From Arthrobacter crusticola (GTDB lineage Bacteria > Actinomycetota > Actinomycetes > Actinomycetales > Micrococcaceae), in NCBI RefSeq assembly GCF_004357995.1, contig NZ_SMTK01000003.1, positions 248,001 to 312,000 of the forward strand: a DNA stretch of 64,000 nucleotides. Direction: 5' to 3'. The translations under genes were made by a program, and so were the position numbers. The stretch's first letter is position 1, and the number at the start of each line of letters is the position of its first letter. The notes beneath the pieces are model-generated. The model saw only the letters and a list, made by a program, of their open reading frames with translations. It did no database searches and had not been told where the DNA came from. Below, piece after piece: positions 16,776 to 24,766 of this stretch.

Positions 16776-17351
16776 GTGCTGTTCTCCGACCGTGATATCC
16801 GTGCCGAAATTTCCGCCTCCCGCATCGAGCTGGATCCCTACGACCCGGCGATGGTCCAGCCGTCCAGCGTCGACGTGCGGATCGATCGGTACTTCCGGTT
16901 GTTCGACAACCACAAGTACGCCCACATCGACCCGGCCGAGGACCAGCCGGACCTGACCCGGCTCGTCGAGGTGGCCCCGGATGAGCCGTTCATCCTCCAC
17001 CCGGGGGAGTTCGTGCTGGGGTCGACCTACGAAGCGGTGACCCTTCCCGACGACGTCGCGGCTCGGCTTGAGGGCAAGTCCTCCCTGGGACGCCTCGGTC
17101 TGCTCACCCACTCCACGGCCGGGTTCATCGATCCGGGGTTCTCCGGCCACGTCACCCTTGAGCTCTCCAATATGGCGACCCTGCCCATCAAGCTCTGGCC
17201 GGGGTCGAAGATCGGCCAGTTGTGCTTCTTCCGGCTGACCTCCCCGGCGGAGCACGCGTACGGGTCGGGCGAGTACGGCAACCGGTACCAGGGCCAGCGC
17301 GGCCCCACCGCCTCCCGCAGCCACCTGAACTTCCACAGGACCTCGATTTAG
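16776..17351 (+). CDS. dcd: dCTP deaminase, probably bifunctional (dCTP deaminase/dUTPase)
   Basis: 191 residues, very close in layout to the Mycobacterium tuberculosis Dcd. It starts [11 protein letters not shown], carries QPSSVDVR and [10 protein letters not shown], and holds the active-site stretch [17 protein letters not shown] with the following FIDPGFSG, then PGSKIGQL and the [12 protein letters not shown] tail. In mycobacteria this type converts dCTP straight to dUMP, avoiding free dUTP; bifunctionality here is by analogy. GTG 16776 is the start, with TAGTTT at 16764-16769 ending 6 nt before it (leaderless). It is 18 nt after the dioxygenase stop. Confidence 0.95.
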   Translation: MLFSDRDIRAEISASRIELDPYDPAMVQPSSVDVRIDRYFRLFDNHKYAHIDPAEDQPDLTRLVEVAPDEPFILHPGEFVLGSTYEAVTLPDDVAARLEGKSSLGRLGLLTHSTAGFIDPGFSGHVTLELSNMATLPIKLWPGSKIGQLCFFRLTSPAEHAYGSGEYGNRYQGQRGPTASRSHLNFHRTSI

Positions 17352-17359
17352 TCCGCCCT

Positions 17360-17636
17360 CCAAGCGGCGAGTGTGCAGCTAACCACCTTTTCGAGTGCGT
17401 GAAGCGTGGTGATCTGCAGTTTCGCCGTGGAGCACTGGCGCTGGGCGAGTCGGGCGCGTAAAGCCAAGCGCCGAGTGTGCAGCTAACCACCTTTTCGAGT
17501 GCGTGAAGCGTGGTGAGCTGCAGTTTCGCCGTGGAGCACTGGCGCTGGGCGAGTCGGGCGCGTAAAGCCAAGCGGCGAGTGTGCAGCTAACCACCTTCCG
17601 GGGCGCGCGATACGTGGTGAGCTGCAGTTTCGGTGG
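17360..17636. repeat. 104-bp tandem repeat built on a palindromic element (two full copies, one partial)
   Basis: Two units of 104 bp (about 17360-17463 and 17464-17567) and a shortened third (to about 17636). Each holds an inverted pair, GCAGCTAACCAC facing GTGGTGAGCTGC: 17375-17386/17406-17417 (with GATCTGC), 17479-17490/17510-17521, and 17583-17594/17614-17625. Each pair ends in CAGTTTCG. The same element recurs at 45.6-45.8 kb and 46.3-46.4 kb. The gap between dcd and the next gene (371 bases) is almost wholly this repeat. No coding sequence is supported. Confidence 0.88.
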
Positions 17637-17722
17637 AGAGCGCCGGCGCCGGCGTTGCCCGCCGGAATCCACATAGTGGGGATCGGGCGCCAAAGGCCCC
17701 GCATCTTCCCGACACTGGCCGC

Positions 17723-18673
17723 ATGCGCTCTCCACGACCCCTGCCGCAGGCCCTCGCCGGCCGCTCCTTCACCCTGGAGGAGGCGATGGTCACCGGTGTC
17801 TCCCGACGGCGGACCGAATCGTCCGATCTCACGACCCCCAGCCGGGGAATACGGGTGCCGTGGGGCGCCGCACAGGCGTTCGCCGACTCCTTGCGCCCGC
17901 TGCTCACAGTGACACCGGGGGCGGTTGTCGGTTTTTCGACGGCTGCACGCCTGTGGGGGATGCCCCTGCCGGGCGATCTTCGGCATTGCTTTGCCGTCCA
18001 TCTCATTTGTCCGCGCGGAACATCCGCCCCTCGCCGAAAGGGCGTTCGGGGTCATTCAATGAAGCTGGTGCCGGGGGAGACGACAACGCTCGAAGACATT
18101 GCGGTCACCACCCCGGCCTGGACCTGGTTCGACCTTGCGCAGCTCATCCCGGTCGATGCCCTCGTGGCGGCTGGTGACCACGTGGTGAACCGGAACAACA
18201 GGATCTTCGCGGAGAAGCGGGACGCCCTGGCGTCAGTCGAAGAGTTGTCGCAGATGCTGACGACCCACCGACGGTCACGGGGAGTGCGCACCGCCGGGGC
18301 GGCGTTGCCGCTGCTCCGCGTGGGATGTGACTCAGCACCCGAGACCATGCTCCGTCTTGCCCTCGTCCGGGCGGGCCTTCCAGAACCCGTGCTGGGGTGG
18401 GTCGTCGCCGACGAAGCCGGCGGTCACACCGTATGGCCGGACCTCGCCTATCCGGAGTACATGGTCGCCATCCAGTACGACGGAGCACACCACTTCGAAC
18501 GGGGGCGACAGGAGTTGGACATTGCGCGCAATGAAGCGACGGTCCGGGCCGGGTGGACACAGGTCATCATCACCGCGCGCCTCTTGAACGCTTTCGGTTC
18601 GGCAGCGGCAGTGATGAAGGTTCGGGACGCCCTGATGCGGAACGGCTGGGACGGACGCCGCCTGGTCGGGTAG
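17723..18673 (+). CDS. DUF559-type protein with AbiEi-like N-terminus
   Basis: 316 residues. The N-terminal two thirds resemble the AbiEi-type antitoxin/winged-helix layout (GFSTAARLWGMPLP, then TTLEDIAVTTPAWTWFDLAQ). The last third has a Vsr/DUF559-like nuclease fold pattern: a conserved Asp in VWPDLAYPEYMVAIQYDGAHHFE, then DIARNEATVRAGW. Proteins of this architecture are common in actinobacteria without a proven role; a nuclease or defence-related function is inference. The start is ATG 17723, with GACACT ending 6 nt before it. It is flanked on both sides by palindromic repeats, which may mean mobility or simply a tolerant site. Confidence 0.7.
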   Translation: MRSPRPLPQALAGRSFTLEEAMVTGVSRRRTESSDLTTPSRGIRVPWGAAQAFADSLRPLLTVTPGAVVGFSTAARLWGMPLPGDLRHCFAVHLICPRGTSAPRRKGVRGHSMKLVPGETTTLEDIAVTTPAWTWFDLAQLIPVDALVAAGDHVVNRNNRIFAEKRDALASVEELSQMLTTHRRSRGVRTAGAALPLLRVGCDSAPETMLRLALVRAGLPEPVLGWVVADEAGGHTVWPDLAYPEYMVAIQYDGAHHFERGRQELDIARNEATVRAGWTQVIITARLLNAFGSAAAVMKVRDALMRNGWDGRRLVG

Positions 18674-18747
18674 GTGAAGATCCACGGCAGCCGTTCCACG
18701 GGCGGCGCTCGACGCTGTCGTTGCTGTCTTCGCCGTCGTCGTCAGGT

Positions 18748-18809
18748 TGATTCGGCGGATCACCACGTTATGGGCGCCTCAAAGCGTGGTGACGTGCTGA
18801 TTCGGCGGA
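18748..18809. repeat. Divergent copy of the palindromic element
   Basis: TGATTCGGCGGA occurs at 18748-18759 and 18798-18809 as a direct repeat bracketing CACCACG (18761-18767) and CGTGGTG (18785-18791), an inverted repeat. The core matches the CACCAC/GTGGTG heart of the 104-bp repeat and shares the AAAGCGTGGTGA and TTCGGCGG flanks, so it is probably a related family member. The surrounding 18674-18885 stretch holds nothing else that I recognise. Confidence 0.65.
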
Positions 18810-18885
18810 GGGGTGTGCCGGAAGGAGGTGGTATGCAGTATCGGTGCCGGGAGCGGGGAGCGAAGGTTCCGGAACGCCAGGCGCC

Positions 18886-20274
18886 TCAGGCCGCAGGGAC
18901 GACGGCCGGAGCCACCTGCGCCGGAGGCTTCACCGGCAGCAGCAGGAGCAGTCCCGCCAGCAGCACGACCAGGATCCCCAGGATGCCGTACCGCTGGGCG
19001 CCGAAGATGCCGATTGACAGGGCGAACAGGGTCGGGGCGAGGAAACTGACGGCGCGCCCGGTCGTAGCGTACAGCCCGAACAGCTCGCCCTCGCCTCCCT
19101 CCGGGGCCAGCCGGGCAAGGTATGCACGCGAGGAGGCCTGGGCGGGACCGACGAACAGGGTCAGCAGGAGGCCGAACACCCAGAAGGTGGTGGCACCCGT
19201 CCACGCCATGCCGAAGAAGGAATACGTCTCGGCACCGAGGATCAGGACCGCGGAGCCGGCGACGAGCAGGCCGATCAACGACGCCGCGATCACCCGCTTG
19301 GGCCCGACCCGGTCATCGAAGTACCCGCCGACGACGGCGCCGAGCGCGGCGATCACGTTGCCTGCGATGGCGAAGACGATCACCTGGCTCAGCTCGAAGC
19401 CGAAGGTGCCGGCCGCGATGATCCCGCCGAAGGTGAAGACGGCGGCGAGGCCGTCGCGGAAGACTGCGCTGGCCAGCAGGAAGAAAATGGTGTGTGGGCT
19501 GGTCCGGTAAATGGCCTTCACGCGCCGGATCAGCAGCCCGTAGGACGCGAAGAAGCCGAGCTGGGCCGCTTTAGGCTGCCGGGGCACCTCGGGTACAGCG
19601 AACATGACGGGCAGGGCGAAGGCGAGAAACCACAGGGCGGAGAAGACCGCCACCAGGCGGATGTTGAGGGCTTCCTTGGTCGAGGACCCGGCCCAGTCCA
19701 CCACCGGCTGGACGAAGGCCACGAGGACGATGACCAGGGCGATGATGCCACCCACGTACCCCATGGCCCAGCCGAAGCCGCTGATCCGGCCGACGCTTGA
19801 CGGAGTGGAAATCTGGGAGAGCATGGCGTTGTAGTTCACGCCGGCGAACTCGAAAAAGATATTCGCCGCGGCGATCAGGGCCACGCCGAGCAGAAGGAGC
19901 TCGGGCCGGGGGAAGACGAAGAAGCACAGCCCGGTGAGCAGGGCCACGATCAGGCTGTTCACGCCGAGCCAGAGCTTCCGGCGGCCCCCGTTGTCCGACC
20001 GCTGGCCGGTGACCGGGGCGAGGAGGGCGATCAGCAGGCCGGCGGCGGCGAGGCCCCAGCCCAGCGTTGAGGAGGCGCGTTCCTCCCCGCCGAACGCGTC
20101 GGAGGTCAGGTACACGGTGAACACGAAGGTGGTCATCACCGCGTTGAAGGCCGCGGAGCCCCAGTCCCACGAGGCCCAGGACATGACCTGCCGGGAGAGG
20201 ATCCGGGTGGGCCGGTCCGGCGGCGCGGGAGCAGCACTCTTTACGGGCATCGGCAGCTGCTGGTCCTTGGTCAT
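18886..20274 (-). CDS. MFS transporter, UMF1/Atg22-like family
   Basis: 462 residues with about 12 membrane spans. SWASWDWGSAAFNAVMTTFVF near residue 35 is the UMF1 (Atg22-like) opening, and GFGWAMGYVGGIIAL follows. Substrates of bacterial members are not well defined; the yeast relative exports amino acids from the vacuole. The start ATG 20274 is 7 nt after TAGCAT, again leaderless-like. It stands alone in a leftward direction. Confidence 0.87.
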   Translation of the reverse strand: MTKDQQLPMPVKSAAPAPPDRPTRILSRQVMSWASWDWGSAAFNAVMTTFVFTVYLTSDAFGGEERASSTLGWGLAAAGLLIALLAPVTGQRSDNGGRRKLWLGVNSLIVALLTGLCFFVFPRPELLLLGVALIAAANIFFEFAGVNYNAMLSQISTPSSVGRISGFGWAMGYVGGIIALVIVLVAFVQPVVDWAGSSTKEALNIRLVAVFSALWFLAFALPVMFAVPEVPRQPKAAQLGFFASYGLLIRRVKAIYRTSPHTIFFLLASAVFRDGLAAVFTFGGIIAAGTFGFELSQVIVFAIAGNVIAALGAVVGGYFDDRVGPKRVIAASLIGLLVAGSAVLILGAETYSFFGMAWTGATTFWVFGLLLTLFVGPAQASSRAYLARLAPEGGEGELFGLYATTGRAVSFLAPTLFALSIGIFGAQRYGILGILVVLLAGLLLLLPVKPPAQVAPAVVPAA

Positions 20275-20351
20275 AGGGTGAATGCTACCGGCGCCCCGAC
20301 CCGCCGCCCGGCCGGCGCGTTCGGCGCGTTTCGGCGCCGTTCAGTGACGGC

Positions 20352-20612
20352 TCAGGTGAGGTCGCGGGTCTTCTCGAACCGCTCGATCGCCTTCTGCATG
20401 GTGCGGTTGGTGAACACCTGGATGGTGGTCCTTATGGCACCGGAGATCAGGGCGAAAGCCAGTGCCGACCGGACCGTGTTCTCAAGTCCCTCGGTGCCCT
20501 TGGGCGAGGCCTCACCGGTGATCTTCTCCCACAGGAAGTCGACAAGCTTGCTGGCGACGATCCCAGCGCCGAGGCCCATTCCGGTACCGAGCAGTTTAAT
20601 CAGCAGGTGCAT
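20352..20612 (-). CDS. DUF4235 domain-containing protein
   Basis: 86 residues beginning MHLLIKLLGTGMGLGAGIVASKL, with WEKITG and a C-terminal IQVFTNR block as in DUF4235, an actinobacterial family of small, probably membrane-associated proteins. ATG 20612 has AAGGAGA about 7 nt upstream; the much longer open frame through it is a shadow. It is divergent from the TPP-controlled transporter operon. No function is known to me. Confidence 0.85.
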   Translation of the reverse strand: MHLLIKLLGTGMGLGAGIVASKLVDFLWEKITGEASPKGTEGLENTVRSALAFALISGAIRTTIQVFTNRTMQKAIERFEKTRDLT

Positions 20613-20735
20613 TGGATCTCCTTGAGTTGACTGAATCTCAAACAAGCCTAGCGGTGCCGGGCTCGGGCAGCACCGCGGGGGAGAACCGCACGGGCGCCCC
20701 CGGCGGGACCAGGTGTAGACTCGGTCGCGCAAACA

Positions 20736-20853
20736 TACGACAGGGGAGCGCCGACCAGACGCAGCAGGGCTGCCGACGGAACCGGGCGCTGAGAGTGCGG
20801 ACCACCGCAGACCCTCGAACCTGATCCGGTTAGTACCGGCGAAGGGAGTCGAG
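20736..20853 (+). promoter_or_regulatory. TPP riboswitch (THI element)
   Basis: The conserved thi-box parts are all present in order: ACAGGGGAGC, GCGCTGAGAGTGCGG, ACCCTCGAACCTGATCCGG and TTAGTACCGGCGAAGGGAG, closed by a short P1 stem CGAC (20738-20741)/GTCG (20848-20851). The P3 arm region is GACCAGACGCAGCAGGGC. It lies about 80 nt upstream of ykoE, far enough for translational or transcriptional control; high thiamine pyrophosphate should shut the operon off. A TAGACT -10-like element is at 20716-20721. Confidence 0.95.
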
Positions 20854-20930
20854 TTCTCAGGGTGAACGCCACCGGCACGCGTGCCGTGGGCGGAGCGCCC
20901 TCCCCTCCTGTACCTCAGGAGGATTTCACC

Positions 20931-21545
20931 ATGGCTCTCACCAAGGCCACCACCGGCACGGGCACGTCCCCGCGCCGCTTCCAATGGCGCGTCGTCGACA
21001 TCGTCGTCGCGTCGGTCCTCGCCGTCGCCGTCGGCGTCATCTTCTTCGCCTGGTCCGCCGGCTACAGCGGCGTCCAACTGCTGACCGGCGCCTTCCCGCC
21101 GCTCACCGGCCTCTACACCGGCGGCTGGCTGATCGCCGGGGTGCTCGGCGGCCTGATCATCCGCAAGCCGGGCGCTGCCATCTACTGCGAGGTCCTCGCC
21201 GCCGCGGTGTCGGCCCTGCTCGGCACCCAGTTCGGGCTGTCGGTGCTGCTCTCGGGATTCCTTCAGGGCCTCGGGGCGGAACTGGTGTTCCTGCTCTTCC
21301 TGTACCGGAAGTGGAACCTCGGCGTGGCACTGCTGGCGGGGCTCGGTGCCGGCATCGCCCTGGCCGTGAGCGAGAACATCCTCTACAACGCCCTCTGGTC
21401 CGTGGAGTACCAGCTGTTGTACGTGCTGTTCGCCTCGGTGTCGGGCGTCCTCGTTGCCGGACTGCTGTCCTGGCTTGCCGTGCGCGGGCTGGCGAAGACC
21501 GGGGTGCTTTCCTCCTTCGCCGCCGGGCGCGCGGCGGACCGGTGA
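20931..21545 (+). CDS. ykoE: ECF-type thiamine/HMP transporter substrate-binding membrane protein YkoE
   Basis: 204 residues with about six membrane spans (VVDIVVASVLAVAVGVIFFAW at the start). It has YkoE-family traits: FPPLTGLYTGGWLIAGVLGGLIIRKPGAA and ENILYNALW. It is the substrate-capturing S-component of an energy-coupling-factor importer for thiamine or its hydroxymethylpyrimidine part. ATG 20931 follows AGGAGG by 8 nt and comes after the TPP riboswitch. Its stop overlaps GTG of the ATPase gene. Confidence 0.93.
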   Translation: MALTKATTGTGTSPRRFQWRVVDIVVASVLAVAVGVIFFAWSAGYSGVQLLTGAFPPLTGLYTGGWLIAGVLGGLIIRKPGAAIYCEVLAAAVSALLGTQFGLSVLLSGFLQGLGAELVFLLFLYRKWNLGVALLAGLGAGIALAVSENILYNALWSVEYQLLYVLFASVSGVLVAGLLSWLAVRGLAKTGVLSSFAAGRAADR

Positions 21546-23035
21546 CCGCCGGCTCCACCCGCCCGGTTGCCGCCACCGCCGAGGGGTGGGGGTGGCGGCA
21601 CGCCGGGCGGCCGGGCTTCGCGGTGCGGGGCGTCGACCTGCACATCGAACCCGGCGAACGGGTGCTGCTGCTGGGCGCCTCGGGCTCGGGCAAGTCGACT
21701 CTGCTCTCCGCGCTAGCCGGAGTCCTGGGCGACGCCGAGGAGGGCGAACAGGAGGGCAGGATCCTGCTCGACGGCGAACCGCCCGCCGCCCGCCGCGGCC
21801 GGGCCGGGCTGGTGCTGCAGGACCCGGACTCCCAGATCGTGCTCGCCCGGGTCGGCGACGAGGTGGCCTTCGGGGCCGAGAACCTCTCGGTGCCGCCCCC
21901 GGAGATCTGGCGGCGCGTCCGGGAAACCCTCGACGACGTCGGACTCGATGTTCCGCTCGACCGCTCCACCTCCGCGCTCTCGGGAGGGCAGAAACAGCGC
22001 CTCGCCCTCGCGGCGGTGCTCGCCATGCGCCCGGGGCTGCTGCTCCTCGACGAGCCGACGGCCAACCTCGACCCGCAGGGCGTCACCGAGGTGCGCGACG
22101 CGGTCGTGCGCATCCTCGATCGCACGCACGCGACCCTGGTCGTCGTCGAACACCGGGTGGCGGTATGGGCGGACGTCGTCGACCGGGTGATTGTCCTTGG
22201 CTCCGGCGGCGGCATCCTCGCCGACGGCCCGCCCGCAGCGGTGCTGGGAGACCCGGCCACCCGCTCGGTGCTCGCCGCGGCCGGGGTCTGGATTCCCGGC
22301 TGGTGTCCACCGCTGGCGGAGGCACCAGGAACACGGACGCCCGGACCGGAACTGCTGGCCGCCCGCGGGCTCTCCGTGGCGCGCACCCGGCGGGGCCCGG
22401 CCGTCCTTAAGGGCGTCGAGCTGTCCCTGCCGGAGGGCTCGGCGCTCAGCATTGTCGGGGCGAACGGGTCGGGCAAGTCCACGCTGGCGCTGACCCTCGC
22501 CGGCCTGCTGCGCGCCCGCGCCGGAACCGTCACGGCCGCCGATACGCTGGCCCGCGGCGCCGGGGCGGACCCGGCGCGGTGGAAGTCCGCCCGGCTGGTG
22601 CAGCGCATCGGTTCCGTCTTCCAGGACCCCGAGCACCAGTTCCTCACAGGCACCGTCGCGCAGGAGCTTGAGTTCGGGCCGCGCTCGGCCCGCCTCCCCG
22701 CCGCCGAATACGGTCCCCGGATCGAGGCCCTGGCCGAGCGGCTGCGGCTGACCCACCTGCTGCGCGCCAACCCGTTCACGCTCTCCGGCGGGGAGAAACG
22801 GAGGCTGTCGGTGGCGACCGTGCTCGCCACCCGACCCGCTGTCCTGGTGCTCGATGAGCCGACGTTCGGCCAGGACGCCGGGACCTGGGCCGAACTCGTG
22901 GGCCTGCTGCGCGGCCTCGTCGCGGAGGGCCGCAGCGTGGTCTCGGTGACCCACGACGACGACTTCACCCGGGCCCTCGGCGGCGGCATCCTCGAAGTGC
23001 GGGCCGGCAGCGCCGGGCTGACGGCGGCGGCATGA
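21542..23035 (+). CDS. ykoD: Double ABC ATPase of the YkoEDC importer
   Basis: 497 residues with two fused ATPase domains. Domain 1 has Walker A GASGSGKST (about residue 45), Q-loop QDPDSQ, signature LSGGQKQR and Walker B LLLDEPTANLDP. Domain 2 has Walker A GANGSGKST, QDPEHQFLTG, LSGGEKRR and LVLDEPTFGQD. A fused pair is normal for YkoD. The start is GTG 21542, overlapping the ykoE stop as GTGA. It energises uptake of the thiamine precursor. Confidence 0.94.
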   Translation: MTAGSTRPVAATAEGWGWRHAGRPGFAVRGVDLHIEPGERVLLLGASGSGKSTLLSALAGVLGDAEEGEQEGRILLDGEPPAARRGRAGLVLQDPDSQIVLARVGDEVAFGAENLSVPPPEIWRRVRETLDDVGLDVPLDRSTSALSGGQKQRLALAAVLAMRPGLLLLDEPTANLDPQGVTEVRDAVVRILDRTHATLVVVEHRVAVWADVVDRVIVLGSGGGILADGPPAAVLGDPATRSVLAAAGVWIPGWCPPLAEAPGTRTPGPELLAARGLSVARTRRGPAVLKGVELSLPEGSALSIVGANGSGKSTLALTLAGLLRARAGTVTAADTLARGAGADPARWKSARLVQRIGSVFQDPEHQFLTGTVAQELEFGPRSARLPAAEYGPRIEALAERLRLTHLLRANPFTLSGGEKRRLSVATVLATRPAVLVLDEPTFGQDAGTWAELVGLLRGLVAEGRSVVSVTHDDDFTRALGGGILEVRAGSAGLTAAA

Positions 23036-23829
23036 GCGCGGACCTCTCGGCGCCCGTTCTCAGCGGGGCGGTGCTGATGCGGGCCAACCCGCTCTCGAAG
23101 CTGTTCGCCGCGGGAATCGTGACGGTGGCCGTCATTCTCAGCATCGACTGGGTCAGCGCCGCCGTCGTGCTCTCCGGGGAACTGCTGCTGATGCCCCTGC
23201 TGGGGGTCAGTCCCCGAAAGCTGCTGCTGCGGATCTGGCCGCTGGTGGCCGCGGCGGCGATAGGCGGGTATGGCACGGCGCTGCTGGCCGAGAAGACGGG
23301 ACGCGTGCTGCTTGACGCGGGGCCCTTCCTCTTCACCGAGGGCTCCGTGGGCGCTGGCATCGCGGTGGCTCTGCGCGGCCTGGCCGTGGCCCTGCCGGGC
23401 ATTTTCCTCCTGCTCTCCACCGACCCGACCGACCTCGCCGATGCCCTGGGCCAGAAGCTGCGCCTGCCGCACCGGTTCGTCTTGAGCGCGCTGACCGCGA
23501 TGCGGCTCGCCGGTCTCCTGCTCGATCAGTGGCGCATGCTCGGTTTGGCCCGCCACGCCCGCGGCGCCGGACCGGATGGGAGCCCCATCGCCCGCGTGCG
23601 GGACTTCCTTGGGCAGTCCTTCGGGCTCCTCGTCCAGGCGATCCGCCGGGCCACCCGGCTGGCCGTGGCCATGGAGGCCCGCGGCTTCGGTGCCGGGCCG
23701 CGGACCTGGGCGCGGGAGAGCACCTTCAGTGCCGTCGATCTCTGGGTTGCCACCGCAGGTGCCGCGCTTGCCGCGGCCGCGGTGACCGCCGCGGTGGCGG
23801 CCGGGACCTGGAACCTGCTTCTCACCTGA
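23032..23829 (+). CDS. ykoC: ECF transporter transmembrane component YkoC
   Basis: 265 residues with about five to six spans and the coupling-helix motif ARHARGAGP followed later by AMEARGFG, the two ARG signatures of T-components. ATGA overlap with ykoD. It bridges YkoE and the ATPase. The operon ends here, at a hairpin before the convergent pabC. Confidence 0.93.
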   Translation: MSADLSAPVLSGAVLMRANPLSKLFAAGIVTVAVILSIDWVSAAVVLSGELLLMPLLGVSPRKLLLRIWPLVAAAAIGGYGTALLAEKTGRVLLDAGPFLFTEGSVGAGIAVALRGLAVALPGIFLLLSTDPTDLADALGQKLRLPHRFVLSALTAMRLAGLLLDQWRMLGLARHARGAGPDGSPIARVRDFLGQSFGLLVQAIRRATRLAVAMEARGFGAGPRTWARESTFSAVDLWVATAGAALAAAAVTAAVAAGTWNLLLT

Positions 23830-23831
23830 CG

Positions 23832-23860
23832 CCGGCTAGGGGCCAGGAGGCCTAAGCCGG
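23832..23860. terminator. Bidirectional hairpin between ykoC and pabC
   Basis: CCGGCT (23832-23837) pairs with AGCCGG (23855-23860), enclosing GGCC/GGCC around AGGA. It lies in the 33-bp gap between convergent stops. Confidence 0.65.
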
Positions 23861-23862
23861 GG

Positions 23863-24738
23863 TCAGAGGAACCGGTCGACCAGCGCGGCGAGTTCGGCGG
23901 TGAGCTCCGGCGCCGTGGGGATGGCCGCACCGTCGATCGCCGTCACCGGCGTCAGCAGCCGGATGCTCGAGATCAGCCAGACGGCGTCGGCTTCCAGGAG
24001 GTCCTTGGGCTCCAGCGGGCCGTAGCCGAGCTGCCAGCCGGCCTCGGCAGCCGCCTTGAACAGCGCCCCCTGGGAAGTTCCGGGCAGGATTCCGCTCTCA
24101 AGCTGGGGCGTCACGAGCGTCTTGACGCCGCCGCGGTGGCGGGCGGTCAGCACCGTGGAGGTGGGACCCTCGAGGACCTTCCCGTCCGAGGAGGTGAAGA
24201 TGACGTCGTCGGCGCCGTGTTCCTTCGCATGGCGGATGGCCGCCATGTTCACCGCGTAGGAGAGGGTCTTGGCGCCCAGCAGCAGCCAGGGCGCCCGCTG
24301 GGCGACGGTGCTGTCGTAGCCGCGGTCGAGCAGCAGCACTGCAACGCCGGTCTCCCGCTGGCGGCGCGTGGCGGCCGGGACGGGGGAGACGGCGACCCAG
24401 GCCGTGGGCCCTGCGCCCTCGACCCCGCGGGTGGCGATCAGCTTCACCACGGCCTCGGGCCGGTCGGGGGTCGAGGCGGCGTACTCGGTGAGCGCGGTGC
24501 GGATGGCCCGGCTCCACGCTTCCGCGTCGGGAATCTCCAGGCGCAGGGCTCCGGCCGACGACGCCAGCCGTGCAAGGTGGGCCTGTTCCTTGCGGACGCC
24601 TCCGTCGACGGCGAGCAGGGATTCGAAGACGCCGTCGCCGCGCGTCGCCCCCTGGTCGGTGGCCATGAGCTGGGGCCGGGACGCATCGACGACACGGCCC
24701 TGCTCGAAGGCTGAATCAAGGAACACCAGAACTGTCAT
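23863..24738 (-). CDS. pabC: Aminodeoxychorismate lyase (PLP fold-type IV)
   Basis: 291 residues. ATRGDGVFESLLAVDGG is the lyase/aminotransferase class-IV opening and Lys157 in LLGAKTLSYAVNMA is the pyridoxal-phosphate lysine. The later SSDGKVLEGPTSTVL and ILPGTSQGALF pattern is typical. It turns 4-amino-4-deoxychorismate into 4-aminobenzoate for folate. Its neighbour encodes PabB, supporting this over D-amino-acid or branched-chain aminotransferases of the same fold. ATG 24738 has TATGCT ending 6 nt before it, so it may have its own leaderless transcript besides reading through from pabB. Confidence 0.88.
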   Translation of the reverse strand: MTVLVFLDSAFEQGRVVDASRPQLMATDQGATRGDGVFESLLAVDGGVRKEQAHLARLASSAGALRLEIPDAEAWSRAIRTALTEYAASTPDRPEAVVKLIATRGVEGAGPTAWVAVSPVPAATRRQRETGVAVLLLDRGYDSTVAQRAPWLLLGAKTLSYAVNMAAIRHAKEHGADDVIFTSSDGKVLEGPTSTVLTARHRGGVKTLVTPQLESGILPGTSQGALFKAAAEAGWQLGYGPLEPKDLLEADAVWLISSIRLLTPVTAIDGAAIPTAPELTAELAALVDRFL

Positions 24739-24766
24739 GCCGCCAGCATAACGACCGCGACCGGCC

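Noticed and set aside
17360-17636. CRISPR array
   Set aside because: Only two to three units of 104 bp, no unique spacers between conserved repeats, internal palindromes and no cas genes. Better described as a tandem palindromic repeat.
21157-23556. A 799-codon open frame on the reverse strand over ykoE-ykoC
   Set aside because: Shadow of the ykoEDC genes: Arg/Pro/Ser-rich composition, no domain, no start signal, and the forward frames carry full ABC motifs.
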